DNA of 64,000 bases from Cephalotus follicularis (taxonomy: Eukaryota; Streptophyta; Magnoliopsida; Oxalidales; Cephalotaceae). Positions 1 to 11,480 of this stretch are shown here, piece after piece. The stretch lies in contig BDDD01002656.1 in the NCBI GenBank assembly GCA_001972305.1, positions 108,081 through 172,080 on the forward strand, read 5' to 3'. The notes beneath the pieces were generated by a model, which saw nothing but the letters and a program-made list of their open reading frames with translations, was not told where the DNA came from and did not search any database. A program made the translations under genes and the position numbers. Numbering within the stretch: the stretch's first letter is position 1; every line of letters begins with the position of its first letter.

Positions 1-783
1 GGGGGGGGGGGGGGGGGGGAGATCTAAAGGATGTTAACCATAGTCTCGAACACACGAGTATACAAAGATTCTAATTGTAAAAACTCATTTTCTAGTACCG
101 TAGATGATCGTAATTATTAGTTTGATCTTTGGTACTACTACAAAAGTTTAAATTCCATGGTAAGAAATTACCACTACTAAAAGGAATAACCTTTTTAGCA
201 TACCTTTAAATGGAATTTAGATCTCTGAAGTTTTTAACCGAATCACAATTTTTATCAGGAGTGTAGGGCTACTTGTACTTACTATTTTTTACTTGAGGAA
301 CAATTTTGGTTTCTACTTACCGTACTCCTTCTAAAGTTCTTTTACTGGTATCTATTGTTTCGGAACTTATAAAACGAATACAGAAACCTATTTCGACTCA
401 TGTTAGAATAATCTTCTACATGGAGGGGTGTACTTCACACCTTTAACGAGTAAGAATGGGTGCTCCCATGGCTCTTTTAATTTTTTCGATTTGAACGAAA
501 CGATTTATCTCTGATACTTAACAAATTCTATGTTGGTTTACTTAGCTAGTTTTAAATTATTAGCTAATGAACTATAATGATTACGAGAAGAGCCAGAGCC
601 GTTCCATAAACCCTTTCTACTCGAACAATCCTTTAACGAACCTACGGAGTTACTACTTACCCTTGGTTTACAGTATCGTTAACTCCTTAGTTTCCTGGAT
701 TTCCGTTACCTCTAATTTCTTAACGAACGAAGAGAATACTGAGTATTTCAATTTAACTTGTTCTTTTGTTAGGGAGCTCTTCT
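1..783. other. String-reversed block: Copia LTR end, PBS and gag readable only as the unreversed complement
   Basis: Neither strand of this block codes for anything recognisable when read 5'->3'. If each base is complemented and the order is kept, the text becomes a standard Copia 5' region. It shows a C-run, TCTAGATTTCCTACA (LTR end), the tRNA-iMet primer-binding site TGGTATCAGAGC (37-48), then Copia gag. Readable gag pieces include YWKNRMEIYLKSRDF (186-230), MTIDNKALNILLMSLDKAEY (343-402) and LLASLMTHKVKL (about 722-757), with two frame changes near 285-300 and 550. This equals a reversal, without complementing, of what should stand on the + strand left of the minus-strand LTR at 784. The 19-base G run at the left edge and the GGGG at 784-787 fit the two sides of one broken G tract. 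The right edge lies between about 765 and 787. An assembly or file-handling error is the most likely cause. Confidence 0.88.
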
Positions 784-1894
784 GGGGAATAGACTAATAA
801 AATTATACTAGCAAATAATCTAAGAAAACTCATTATCAATCACATAAATTCTGAATTTAAAGAGTGCAGGGTTGAGAGATTTGCAAACAGATATATAGTG
901 GTTCGGCAAACCGCCTACGTCCACTCCCCAAGGCCACCCCTTGAGTATTTAACTAGTGTGCCCCAACTGGGCTTGAAACTCCTACCGAGATTCAAAAACT
1001 TTCGCTTCAACCAAGCGATTACAGGTTTGCTCCCTCCGAGCTTGAACCTCCAACTGAGCTTCAATAGTTTTGCTTCAAACGATCGATATCACTCTTTGCT
1101 CCAACCGAGCTATACAAGAGACAACCTCTCTTGTTTACAAGTGATTGAATGTGTATACTGTTTTACAAAGTCAAAGAGACTTTGTTTACAATTTATCTCA
1201 ATACAAACAAAGCTCTAATGATATAAGTTAGAAGAATAAATTCTTTGTAATATGTAGAATTCCATAAAGACATTTCTTTGGCTATTGAAAGTGTTGTGGA
1301 TGTTGCCTTTTGGTTCTTGAAAGACTTGAGAACTTTCTCACAACTGACTTGAAGGAAATACCCCTTTATAGCTTATAAAGACATTCTCCAATGGATATAT
1401 TTTTAATAGTCAAAACCATTCCAGTCGAATGGACAATCTTGGCAGTCAGCTGGAGTTGATGGCTTGTATTTCAAATTATAGCCGTTGGTGCTGGCAGTCG
1501 CTGCTTTACCTAAATAGTCTGCTGGTGCTCTATTCCAGTCAGCTGGTGGAGGTAGTGAGGATTTCCAAAAAGCTATTGGAATAATTGGACAGTCAGCTGG
1601 CCATTCTGGGTAGTCGACTGTTTTACCTAGATAGTTGGCTGGAGCCTTACTCCAGTCAGCTAGATAAGGTGCCATTCCAGTTTCTGGGATTTCTTACATT
1701 TCAAGTCAGCTGCTCAAAATCAGATAGTCAGCTATTCATATTGGGCAGTCAACTATTTTGGTATGTACCTGAATTTTTACGCTTTGCAACACTTTGGACA
1801 TTATTTCAAGTATGTATATGAGTTTGTAAGTTAGAAAAATATGCATGCATGTATTCCATATTTGTTAATCATCGAAATATCAATCTTTAAAACA
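784..1894 (-). mobile_element. Copia LTR (N), minus orientation
   Basis: On the minus strand this LTR starts TGTTTTAAAG with the 'GATGATTAACAAA' box typical of many plant Copia LTRs. It ends toward 784 with an LTR tail running into the C-rich end, whose last ~34 bases lie in the reversed block. The segment 895-945 (TTCGGCAAACCG, TACGTCCACTC) matches the reverse complement of Copia LTR K near 33660-33702, which fixes family and orientation. About 1020-1110 has imperfect repeats of a CTCC-N-CCGAGCTTGAA type. It is probably the 5' LTR of the element whose internal part is scrambled in 1-783. No open frame here is credible as a gene. Confidence 0.72.
1422..1756. repeat. Phased CAGTCAGCTG/CAGTCGACTG palindrome array in LTR N
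   Basis: Twelve copies of a degenerate 10-bp palindrome (CAGTCAGCTG, TAGTCGACTG, CAGTCGAATG and others) start at 1422, 1443, 1495, 1515, 1536, 1590, 1611, 1632, 1653, 1703, 1725 and 1746. Spacings are 21, 52, 20, 21, 54, 21, 21, 21, 50, 22 and 21 bp. The spacers differ in sequence, so this is not a simple tandem repeat. The array lies about 150-470 bp inside the LTR's 5' end, where U3 promoter sequence is expected. Confidence 0.9.
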
Positions 1895-1924
1895 TTAAAA
1901 GGGGTGGCGAAGGCCAACACTCAT

Positions 1925-3535
1925 CGAAGGCACTGATGAACCCAACATCATCGAGGATGATGAGCCTGCCAGCTATCAGGAAGCAGTGTAGAGAACTGAA
2001 TCTGATGAATGTCTAAGAGCCATAAAATCCGAGATGGATTCCATGTATGCCAACCAAGTTTGGAACTTGGTTGAAGCTCCCATAGGTATAATTCCTGTCG
2101 GTTGCAAATGGATCTTCAGGAAGAAGAATTGCGTAGATGGAAAAATTGAGACATGCAGAGCGCGATTGGTTACGAAAGGGTATAGACAACGACATGGTGT
2201 CGATTATACCGCAACTTTCTCACCAGTCGTGATGCTCAAATCTATTCGGATATTGCTTACCATTGCTTCTCATTATGATTATGAGATATGAAAAATGGAT
2301 GTCAAGACTGCGTTCTTAAATGGACATTTTGAAGAGGACATTTATATGTCCCAACCCGAGGGGTTTACATCCAAGGAGTCGTCGTACATGGTGTGCAAGC
2401 TTTAAAGGTCAATTTATGGCCTAAAGCAAGCATTAAGAAGGTGGAACATACGTTTTAATGAGGCTATCAAGTCTTTTGACTTCATTAAAAATGTAGACAA
2501 GCCTTATGTCTACCGGAAAGAGGATGACTCATGTATCACTTTCTTGGTACTATATGTGGATGACATCCTACTCATTGGGAATGATATAGGGATGTTGGAA
2601 TCCATGAAAGTATGGCTTGTCAAGAACTTCTCCATGAAGGATTTGGGAGAAGCCTCCTACATACTGGATATAAAGATCTACATAGAGAGATCTAGTAGAT
2701 TACTTGCGGTTTCTCAAAGCCAGTACATCAGCAAAGTGCTGAAACAGAAAAGGGGCTTATTGCCAATAGGCCATGGAATTCAACTTTCCAACAAGATGTC
2801 CCCACAAAAATATGAGAAAAGAACACACATGAGTCGGATGCCTTATGCTTCAGCTGTAGGATCGATCATGTATGCCATGCTGTCTACTAGGCCTGATGTC
2901 GCACATTCCTTAGGAATGGGAAGTCGATTTCAGTCTACTCCTGGTTAGAAACATTGGGAAGTAGTCAAGGTGGTACTTAAGTACCTTAGAAAGACTTAGG
3001 ATGCTTTCTTGATCTACGGAGGAGATAGTGAGTTGATATTGGAGGGATACACTGACTCCAGTTACAATAGTGATCCGGATGATCACAAATCAGTGTCAAG
3101 ATATGTCTTTATCCTGAATGGCAGCGCGATTAGATGGAGGAGCTCAAAGCAGGAGACTAATGCAGACTCCACTACGGAAGCTGAGTATATTGCAGCCTCA
3201 GATGCTGCAAAGGAAGGTGTTTGTATGCAAAAGTTCATAACAGAACTTGGAGTGGTTCCATCCATTAGTTGTCCTATAGTGATATACTGTGACAATAATG
3301 GGGCTGTTGCACAAGCCAAGGAGCACAGGTCTCACCATCAATCCAAACATATCCAGTGGCATTATTACTTGATTCTTGAGATCATTGACAGATGAGACAT
3401 AGTTTTAGAGAGGGTTGCCTCAGAGGTAAATATAGCAGACCCACTGACCAAAGTTTTGTATAGCAATGTATTCGAGCATCATCGTAGTATGATGGCCTTG
3501 AACTATAGGTCTTCGTGGCTTGAGAGCTAAGTGGG
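1925..3535 (+). pseudogene. Copia pol fragment: reverse transcriptase and RNase H
   Basis: A decayed Ty1/Copia polyprotein 3' half. The RT (RVT_2 type) begins near 1935 and is clear from 2034 (NQVWNLVEAP, GCKWIFRKK, ARLVTKGYRQ). It continues through MDVKTAFLNG (2297), SIYGLKQA (2411) and the catalytic YVDDILLIGN near 2553. RNase H follows, with GYTDSSYNSDPDDHKS (3045), TEAEYIAAS (3175) and DNNGAVAQAKE (3292). Stops interrupt it near 2289, 2403, 2946, 2998 and 3393. Gag, protease and integrase are missing, and it abuts LTR N at about 1900. It leads directly into a purine-rich tract (AAGTGGGAGA, 3529-3538) and the family-A LTR at 3540, so it is the 3' part of a family-A Copia element. It is not functional. 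Confidence 0.93.
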
Positions 3536-3539
3536 AGAT

Positions 3540-4821
3540 TATTAGAGAGTGTGTGACCCATCAAGCCATGAGGTGGCTAGTTGTACTTGTACTCTGCTCA
3601 TTTGATATATAATTTTATTCTTTTAATGTTACTTTGTGCAATTACTTTTTTATTATGGCATACTATATATGTTTTATCATATAATTGAAGCACATTACTT
3701 GCTTACGTATATGGTGCCCAGTCACATCAAGGGTTGGATGTCGAGCAAAGGGCTATGAGAACGACTCCCTTATTACCTATGACTAAACCATTCCAAGTAA
3801 GAGGTTCACTTCGATAAGGCATTAGTGAACCGCTTAGACTTGCCGTGTTATGCTTGCTTCCATGAATGGGAGAGTGGAGTATCTCATTGCCACTTTGGTG
3901 GGACGATAAAGCTAATGCGGGGTGCGTGCTGGGAGCATGTACACTGAACTAGACCCACTATGGAAATCCTATTTGGATGGTCAAATATCCCGTGTAAGTA
4001 GAGTTTCCCATATGAGACAGTAATGTATAGGTTCTACGAGCCTAGCATGTCTTTGACGGTCTTGTCTAATCCTTAGACCTGAGTGGCTGCTCTGCATTAT
4101 GTAAAGATTGTTTGACTTTGATTTCCTCCCTACCCAGTCTTTCGTGGGGCTGGTAAACATGTAGCTTTTGGGTCTTATAGGATTTATGTGAATGTAAGAG
4201 AGTTCGCTAACAAGGAATCGTCACACCAGATGTGAAGGTGATTGGCTATATAGTATCTGTATTCATTGTGGACTTTTAAATTCCTGGCCAGGTTCAGGCA
4301 AGCTGGAACTTAGGGTTTCCGAAAAAGCTTGTCGATAGTCATAATGGTAATTACGGATTTAGAGATACTGGCAAATCTAGGGTTGACACATATCCTTACC
4401 TTATGCTACTATCGGAGTCGAGGATGATGAGGGATTATAGTACACGATAACTATCGTCAGGATAAAGTATCGGATATATCGGAAACGAACTTATATTGTG
4501 GGAATTAATTTGGGTTTAATTTACACGCCTAGAATATGTTGGTCATAATTTCAGGGTCTTAATATAGCCGGGGACTATTTTCGGTGACTTTACCTAAGTG
4601 CGTTGGAGCTATGGTAGTTTACCGATGTTACCGATTTTATTCCGGACTTTAGGGTCCCACCTCACGATGACATATATGGATACATGTCATTGTGTAATGA
4701 CATGTGAAAACACATGTCATCATGTGGTGTATTAGTGTATTAGGCGACTAATTAGTTGACATGTGTCAATTAATACACTAAAGGATTTTGGTAAGAAGAA
4801 TCTTCTGGATTCTTATATTTC

Positions 4822-4857
<36 letters not shown>

Positions 4858-5316
4858 TATTGGTAGACAATAACATTTCATTATATATGGAAATGACAGG
4901 ATTGAATTCAGGGAATTCAAATCCAAAACATGTCTCAATAATCTGGTGCTTCCTAACCCTTTAACACAGGATAAGATTCATTCAGGAAACGGAAACACAA
5001 ATGTCATGGTGCCAAGTAAGGAAACAATAGGATTTGAATTCAGGGAATGCAAATTCAAACGCGTTGTTGGTTGCTTTGCTTGATCTCAATCCTGTTTTTT
5101 GTGGGATTATTCACTGGGTGATGAGATCAATAAGTTAACACGACATTTTAATTTTTGCAGGGTGTGGAGCCTGGATGTTTTATGAGAAAAACAGAGAGAG
5201 AAAAAGAAACAGAGGAGAGAAAAGCTTGAAGTTGAGGGATGAAAGCTCACACCATTATCTTTAACACCACACCTTGATCTTGATAGGTGGAGTGTTGCTT
5301 TCTTTGAAGCTTTATT
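3540..5316 (+). mobile_element. Family-A Copia 3' LTR, first part (interrupted)
   Basis: It starts just after the polypurine tract, with TATTAG in place of the TGTTAG seen at 49845. Blocks at 3720-4480 (for example GGTTCACTT with GAACCGCT, and GACTTGCCGTGTTATGCTTGC) recur in family-A LTRs at 43281, 49845 and 54328. The LTR is cut at 5316 by the insertion of a Gypsy element and resumes at 11481, shown by the TTATT duplication on both sides. Its conserved hairpin arm (GATAGGTGGAG, about 5282) lies just before the break. Confidence 0.85.
4826..4855. repeat. (CT)n microsatellite
   Basis: About 30 bp of nearly pure CT dinucleotides in the second half of the family-A LTR. Confidence 0.95.
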
Positions 5317-6591
5317 TGTCACACCCCGTATTTCCATTCACGTACAATGGACCAGCATATGTGGTGATATCAGAAATAAGCATAAAAAAAATATTTTGGC
5401 ACAATCCATAAGTAAATTTGCGGAAGCATTTAATTAAACCGAAACATAAATATAAGTCGTCCACACGCATCCCATACTACGCGTGGGTAAAACAACAGTT
5501 ATTCCTTATAAGGAAAATACATTAACGAGGTATGAACCGTTCAATACCAAATACAATACATCATCAGTATTAAAATAACAACCTTAAATCAAAGATAAGA
5601 AGCTCTCCAAGCTTCAGCAGTAGTCTCCAAAGTCCTTGCTTAATCTGAAATTGTAGGGGTTAGCCGTTGTCCTCACTTGGCTAAGTAGAATGATAATGTA
5701 TGATACAGAATATATAAATGCAATATGTAGGGCAGTTTATATCAAAAAAACATTTGAATGAGCCAATATATAAGCAATCATGCCAAGTGGCCATAAACAA
5801 TCCATATGCAAGAATACCGCACAAGGGTACAATCAATCAGTCCAGTGGTTTGTCCGAAGACCAGTATTGACTCAAGACGTCGCCAACCCATGGCCTACGT
5901 CGAGCACCTAGCTATCACCCCAACTCCGCAGATGATAGGAGGCAAACAGTACTACCGGCATTTAGCGGGTAGCGAACAGTCACAGTGTGGATCTAGCCAA
6001 CTCTTGGCACGTAGAACCATCCCCGTAGTCAGTGATGGCTCCTATCACTCAACCACGGCAGTAGACATAGACAAGCAATTCAATCAGTGCAATTCAATGT
6101 AATATTACATATATGTAGAATATGCAATATGAAAATTGTTTTCTTTAGAAACATTAACAATTCAGTAATCGTACATCTCATCGGATGGAAAACTATCTCA
6201 GTAACAGTAGTGGTTTCCAATTCGGAAACAAAACAGTAACAGTAAAACAGTAGGTGGTAAATCAGTAGTTTCTTGAAAATGATAGAAACCAAACAGTAGG
6301 TACCTCTCATATAGGAGGAAAATCAGTAATTTATCTTAACAATAAGCTTCTTTTAAAAATGATAGTGAATTATCAAAGTTTTGGGTTCAAGTCCCATAAA
6401 TAGTTTTAATCTTGAAAACTATCAGTAGTAGTGGTGTTAATAGCACCAAACAGTATATATGCTAACAAAAATAGTATATGCAGAAACATTTAATTAAAAC
6501 GGTAGTTCTTGTAAAAATGGTAATTTTCATTGAAGGTGGTATTTAAACCATAATTTGTGTATTTAGCACAAACTCATTCGATCGATGCAAT
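5317..6591 (-). repeat. Truncated 3' LTR of element C
   Basis: Nearly identical to 8744-10020, from TGTCACACCCCG to the shared GATCGATGCAAT. At 6591/6592 the match to the other LTR stops and RT coding sequence begins. The first ~1.46 kb of this LTR (in element orientation) is therefore deleted together with the 3' part of pol. Apparent plus-strand frames here (5806-6102, repeated at 9234-9530) are LTR sequence, not genes. Confidence 0.9.
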
Positions 6592-8678
6592 TTCTCCACA
6601 TCACCTTCTCTGATTCTCAACTGATGGTAACCTGTTCTCAGGTCAAGTTTGGAGTATACGGTTGAGCCTTGCAATTGGTCAAACAACTCCTCAATATGTG
6701 GTAGAGGATACTTGTTCTTTACCGTCACTTGATTAAGTAGTCTGTAATCAATGCATAGCCGCATCGATCCATCTTTCTTCTTTACAAACAGAACCGGTGT
6801 GCCCCATGGTGATACACTCGGTCTGATGAAACCTTTGTCCAGGTAATCTTGTAGTTGGACTTTTAACTCTTTCAGCTCAGCAGGAGCCATTCGGTATGGT
6901 GCTCTAGATATAGGAGCAGTTCCAGGCAATAGCTCAATGCTGAACTCCACATCTCTCTCCGGTGGCAACGAAGTGAGTTCATCTGGAAATACATCAGAAA
7001 ATTCACATACAACAGGTACCTGTTCAATATTAGGCGTACCTTTTGTATGATCAATCACATACACCAAGTATCCCTCGCATCCTTGCTTGAGGTACTTCTG
7101 TGCTCGGGTATAGGAGATAATCGGAGCAGTAACATTCTTCTCCCCGATAAACTTGCACTCAGTTCCATCATGCAGGAAAAATGTCATCATCTTGTTGTAG
7201 CAATCAACACAAGCATGATGAGCATACAGCCAATCCATTCCCAAGATTACATCTAAATCTCGGATAGGTAGGACTATCAAGTCAGCGGATAACTCATTCC
7301 CAGCTATCACGATTTCACAGTCTTTCATGACAGTGTCAGATAAAAGACAAGTACCCGCAGGAGTACTCACTTCCAAAACATATGACAGTCTAGAAGTAAC
7401 ACCATGCAAATTGCGAGCAAATTCAGATGCAATGAATGAATGCGTCGCACCAGGGTCAATCAATACATGAGCTAGTATGCCAGATATGTAAATAGTACCT
7501 CCTACAACAGTAGTAGATTATGGCACATCATCTTTAGATAAGGTATAGACTCTACCTTTCATGATTCCCTTCCCGGTGTCTCTCCGCGGTTGAGCCGCCG
7601 CAATACTACCACTAGCGCCAGCACTCCCTTGTTGGCCGCGTACTTGCTCCTTAGTCATTGGGAAATTCATCACTACGTGACCTTGTGAACCACACCTCAA
7701 GCACTTTCCCGACTTTTTCCAACATTCCGATTCATCATGATTCGAACGACCACAGAAGGTACATCCGGTTGCATTCTATTGACGGTTGTGGTTAGGTGTC
7801 CTTGATCGCGTGCATTGAGAACTCCCTTACCCTTTGTTGTCAAATATGGTTAACTTAGCAGGATTATTGCTTCCCTGCCCCCTTGACTGTATAGCCTTCG
7901 ATGTAATAACAAAAGTGGTCAGCTGTAACAATAACAATTTGAACCTGATATCTGGTCGAAGGCCCTTCAAGAACCTTCTGATCATCCAGGACTCACCCTC
8001 AACAAGATAAGGCGTGTGTCTCACCAGCTCCATGAATCTAGTCTGGTATTGAGCTACCGTCATCTCTCCTTGACGTAACTCCATCAGCTCTGTCTCCCGA
8101 CGATCTCGTTCAATCTGCGGTACGTAAGTACCAAGAAACTCGGACTGGAATCTGTCCTAAGTCCTGTCAAGCCCACGGTTCTCCCATTTCGCTTCAGTTC
8201 TCTCCCACCAATAAGTTGCTTCGCCCCACAGGCGGTATACAGCAAAATTAAGCTTTTGGTCATCAGTGCATTCTAGGGCGGCAAATATCTTTTCCAGGTC
8301 TCTGATCCACCGTTCAGCTACGGTAGCATTCAGCTCTCCATTAAAGGTTGGAGGATTCTGTCGCATGAACCGCTCCAGATCCCTGCCAAAAGCACCGACA
8401 TGATTGACTTCTGGAACACACTGTCGGGCTTGAGTAGCCTCATACATTTGTCGTATTTGTTCCATGTTTGCTGCACTGGCTTGGATCTGTTGTTGAAAGA
8501 GATCAGCCATGCGCTCGAAGTTGCTTCTCTCAACATGTACTGGAGGAACGTTCACCTCCGGGGCATGCTCGTGAACAGGCGGGGCATTGTTCCCCTCGTC
8601 AGCTCTACGCCTTCCACGCCTGCCTCTTCTTAGATCCATTCGTTTCCTATATGGAATGAAAAAATCATTAGGAAACAA
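6592..8678 (-). pseudogene. Gypsy gag-protease-partial RT of element C
   Basis: One reading frame from ATG 8639 (or upstream in-frame 8678) to 6592, broken only by in-frame stops near 8157, 7825, 7760 and 7517. Gag comes first (NPPTFNGELNATVAERWIRD; YWWERTEAKWENR). A CCHC knuckle CTFCGRSNHDESEC follows at about 7770, then CLRCGSQGHVVMNFP at about 7700, which has lost its last Cys. The protease has [10 protein letters not shown] (about 7460), with Pro in place of the usual Thr/Ser of D-T/S-G, then [10 protein letters not shown] starts with [15 protein letters not shown] and runs through [16 protein letters not shown] and [18 protein letters not shown]. It stops before the catalytic [F/Y]xDD motif and joins LTR sequence at 6591. 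It lies in the same frame throughout, as is usual for gag-pol fusions of this clade. It cannot encode active RT. Confidence 0.93.
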
Positions 8679-8727
8679 TTCACTTAATTTCCGAGAAACT
8701 TATCCCAGCTTAGCATATATGGAATAT

Positions 8728-8739
8728 GCTCTGATACCA
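8728..8739 (-). promoter_or_regulatory. Primer-binding site, tRNA-iMet, element C
   Basis: GCTCTGATACCA on the plus strand is TGGTATCAGAGC on the minus strand, a perfect 12-base match to the 3' end complement of plant initiator tRNA-Met. It lies 4 bases inside the 5' LTR end at 8744. Confidence 0.93.
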
Positions 8740-10141
8740 TGCTTGTCACACCCCGTTATTTCCATTCACGTACAATGGACCAGCATATGTGGTGATATCA
8801 GAAAATAAGCATAAAATAATATTTCGGTACAATCCATAAGTAAATTTGCGGAAGCATTTAATTAAACCGAAACATAACTATAAGCCATCCACACGCATCC
8901 CATACTACGTGCGGGTAAAACAACAGTTATTCCTTATAAGAAAAATACATTAACGAGGTATGAACCGTTCAATTCCAAATACAATACATCATCAGTATTA
9001 AAATAACAACCTTAAATCAAAGATAAGAAGCTCTCCAAGCTTCAGCAACAGTCTCCAAAAGTCCTTGCTTAATCTGAAATTGTAGGGGTTAGCCGTTGTC
9101 CTCACTTGGCTAAGTAGAATGATAATGTATGATAAAGAATATATGAATGCAACATGTATGACAGTTTATATCAAAATAACATTTAATGAGCCAATATATA
9201 AGCAATCATGCCAAGTGGCCATAAACAATCCATATGCAAGAATACCGCACAAGGGTACAATCAATCAGTCCAGTGGTTTGTCCGAAGACCAGTATTGACT
9301 CAAGACGTCGCCAACCCCTGGCCTACGTCGAGCACCTAGCTATCACCCCAACTCCGCAGATGATAGAAGGCAAACAGTACTACCGGCATTTAGCAGGTAG
9401 CGAACAGTCACAGTGTGGATCTAGCCAACTCCTGGCACGTAGAACCATCCCCGTAGTCAGTGATGGCTCCTATCACTCAACTACGGCAGTAGACATAGAC
9501 AAGCAATTCAATCAGTGCAATTCAATGTAATATTACATATATGTAGAATATGCAATATGAAAATTGTTTTCTTTAGAAACATTAACAATTAAGTAATCGT
9601 ACATCTCATCGGATGGAAAACGATCTCAGTAACAGTAGTGGTTTCCAATTCGGAAACAAAACAGTAAACAGTAAAACAGTAGGTGGTAAACCAGTAGTTT
9701 CTTGAAAATGACAGAAACCAAACAGTAGGTACCTCTCATATAGGAGGAAATCAGTAATTTCTTCAACAATAAGTGTTCTTTTGAAAAGGATAGTAAATAT
9801 CAAAGTTTTGGGTTCTCGTCCCTTAAATAGTTTTCAATCTTTAAACCATCAGTAGTAGTGGCGTTAATAGCACCAAACAGTATATATATGCTAACATAAA
9901 TAGTATATGCAGCAACATTTAATTAAAACAGTAGTTCTTGTAAAAATGGTAATTTTCATTGAAGATGGTATTTAAACCATAATTTGTGTATTTAGCACAA
10001 ACTCATTCGATCGATGCAATACCAGTAGTTGTGATGTTAGATAACATGAAACAGTGTGTACTATATGGTGGTAACATGTACAATTCAGTAACAATATCAA
10101 ACAGTAACAATTCAATCCATGTGTGAGTTTTCTGCCCAGAA

Positions 10142-10212
10142 CAGTCGACTGCCATCAAGAACCAGTCGACTGTTGGGTTGAGTAGTCGACTGCTTTGGGT
10201 GGCAGTCGACTG
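10142..10212. repeat. CAGTCGACTG array, 4 copies at 20-21 bp
   Basis: Palindromes start at 10142, 10163, 10183 (TAGTCGACTG) and 10203. Spacings are 21, 20 and 20 bp, with unlike spacers. Confidence 0.95.
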
Positions 10213-11246
10213 CCTCTGCCCAGAAATTGCAGAAATGGCCAGTCATGATATGTCAATTCAGTATCCAATCAATTCAATACATGCAATTATGCAGAAAATA
10301 ATCATACATGGTATGCAAACTCATATCTTCCATAACATATCATTACCCCTACCTCAATTCGCTATCCCAAGATCAATTGAGTTTGATCTTTCTCTTTGAG
10401 TTCCAAGTCACTTCCACCAACAATTCTTTCAATTCAGTAGTATTGATCTATGCATGTTTGTTTATGAACATATGCATCAATATCAGTAGGTTTCAATAAC
10501 TTTAACAAGCTTAACACTAGCTCATTTATCATCACTTTCTTCATTTCACCACTTTTCCTTTTGAACTCTATGTCAACAATCATTCAATCTCGAATTCATT
10601 GATTTTATCTTGTTTGATAGTAGGTATATACATGAAATCAGTATGTATATATATTCCAATCAATTATAATCATTATCTAGTTGCATCAAGATTTACTAGA
10701 ACTCTTAAGTCTCTAGTTCCATTTAAACACTCTCCATATTCCAATTAATTTACTCAATCCATCTACTGATTTGCATGATTTAACTGTAGGTATATACATA
10801 CTTAGGAGTCATTAAGCATATACTAACATTAACAACAATTGTAATCCATTCTAGAGACTATATCACCAATTCCTCTTGATTTCAATATTACTTTCCATTT
10901 CAATTCCAAAGATTGTTATTCCAATCTATTAACAGAAGATATATAACATTTTTCCTAGTCATTTAATCATCAAAATAACAAGGAATTCGGATTGAGAACT
11001 TACCAAGTCTCTAAAGCCTCAAAGTCCCCCTCCTTGAGCTTTCTAACCTCTCCAATGCAAGCTCCACTAATCCCTTTCTTCTCTCTGTGTTTTTAACACT
11101 CAAACACCATTAAATCATCTGATCAAAGTCCCAGAGCTTATAATTTCGTCAGATTTCTACCTACTCTCATGCACTCACAATTTTCTTTCTTTTCTTTCTT
11201 CCATCACATGCTCCCTCACTCCACTTTCTCCCATGGAATCAGTGGG

Positions 11247-11305
11247 CAGTCGACTGCCTTCTTCACGTGGCAAACAGTCGGCTGTTCCCCTGTGACAGTC
11301 GGCTG
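11247..11305. repeat. CAGTCGACTG/CAGTCGGCTG array, 3 copies
   Basis: Copies start at 11247, 11275 and 11296 (spacings 28 and 21). This is the promoter-proximal cluster of the element C 5' LTR, at the same LTR position as the cluster at 25711-25836 in the solo copy. Confidence 0.9.
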
Positions 11306-11480
11306 TTTGGGTTAAAATTAGGGTTTCTAACCTTTGATACTTTACCAATTGCATATCAATTCACCCCAAACATTTACCAATCATAGAAATTAGTATAATT
11401 GGACAAATAACTCAAATAAAATGTATATTTTATTTCAAAAAATGGATCAATATACATTAATTGAAGTTACGGTTATTACA

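Larger units (their letters stand above)
5317..11480 (-). mobile_element. Gypsy element C: deleted, two LTRs, TSD TTATT
   Basis: Ends are TGTCACACC (left) and GGTTATTACA (right), that is TGTAATAACC...GGTGTGACA on the minus strand. The target-site duplication TTATT is at 5312-5316 and 11481-11485. On the minus strand the order is 5' LTR (11480-8744), primer-binding site (8739-8728), gag-protease-partial RT (8678-6592), and a truncated 3' LTR (6591-5317). Catalytic RT, RNase H, integrase and the first half of the 3' LTR are missing in one deletion. Domain order PR-RT and LTR ends fit a chromovirus (Tekay/Del-like). The solo LTR at 25535-28158 is the same family. Confidence 0.93.
8744..11480 (-). 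repeat. 5' LTR of element C (2.7 kb)
   Basis: TGTAATAACCGTAA...GGGTGTGACA on the minus strand. The end is confirmed by the primer-binding site on one side and the TTATT duplication on the other. It contains two palindrome clusters, at 11247-11305 (about 175-235 bp from its 5' end) and 10142-10212 (about 1270-1340 bp). A block at 9065-9115 (AATTGTAGGGGTTAGCC, CTCACTTGGCTAAGTAG) is conserved in the solo LTR at 27815 and in LTR H at 61085. Confidence 0.92.

Noticed and set aside
1-783. A simple inversion of a Copia element at the left edge
   Set aside because: The reverse complement of the block shows neither PBS nor gag. Only complement without reversal does, so an ordinary inversion cannot explain it.
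567-1218. Small plus-strand open frames (76 and 106 codons)
   Set aside because: The first lies in the string-reversed block and the second in a minus-strand Copia LTR. No protein family resemblance.
5806-9530. Two identical 98-codon frames at 5806-6102 and 9234-9530 as a duplicated small gene
   Set aside because: They are at the same position in the two LTRs of element C. The frame is not kept in the solo LTR near 27450-27660.
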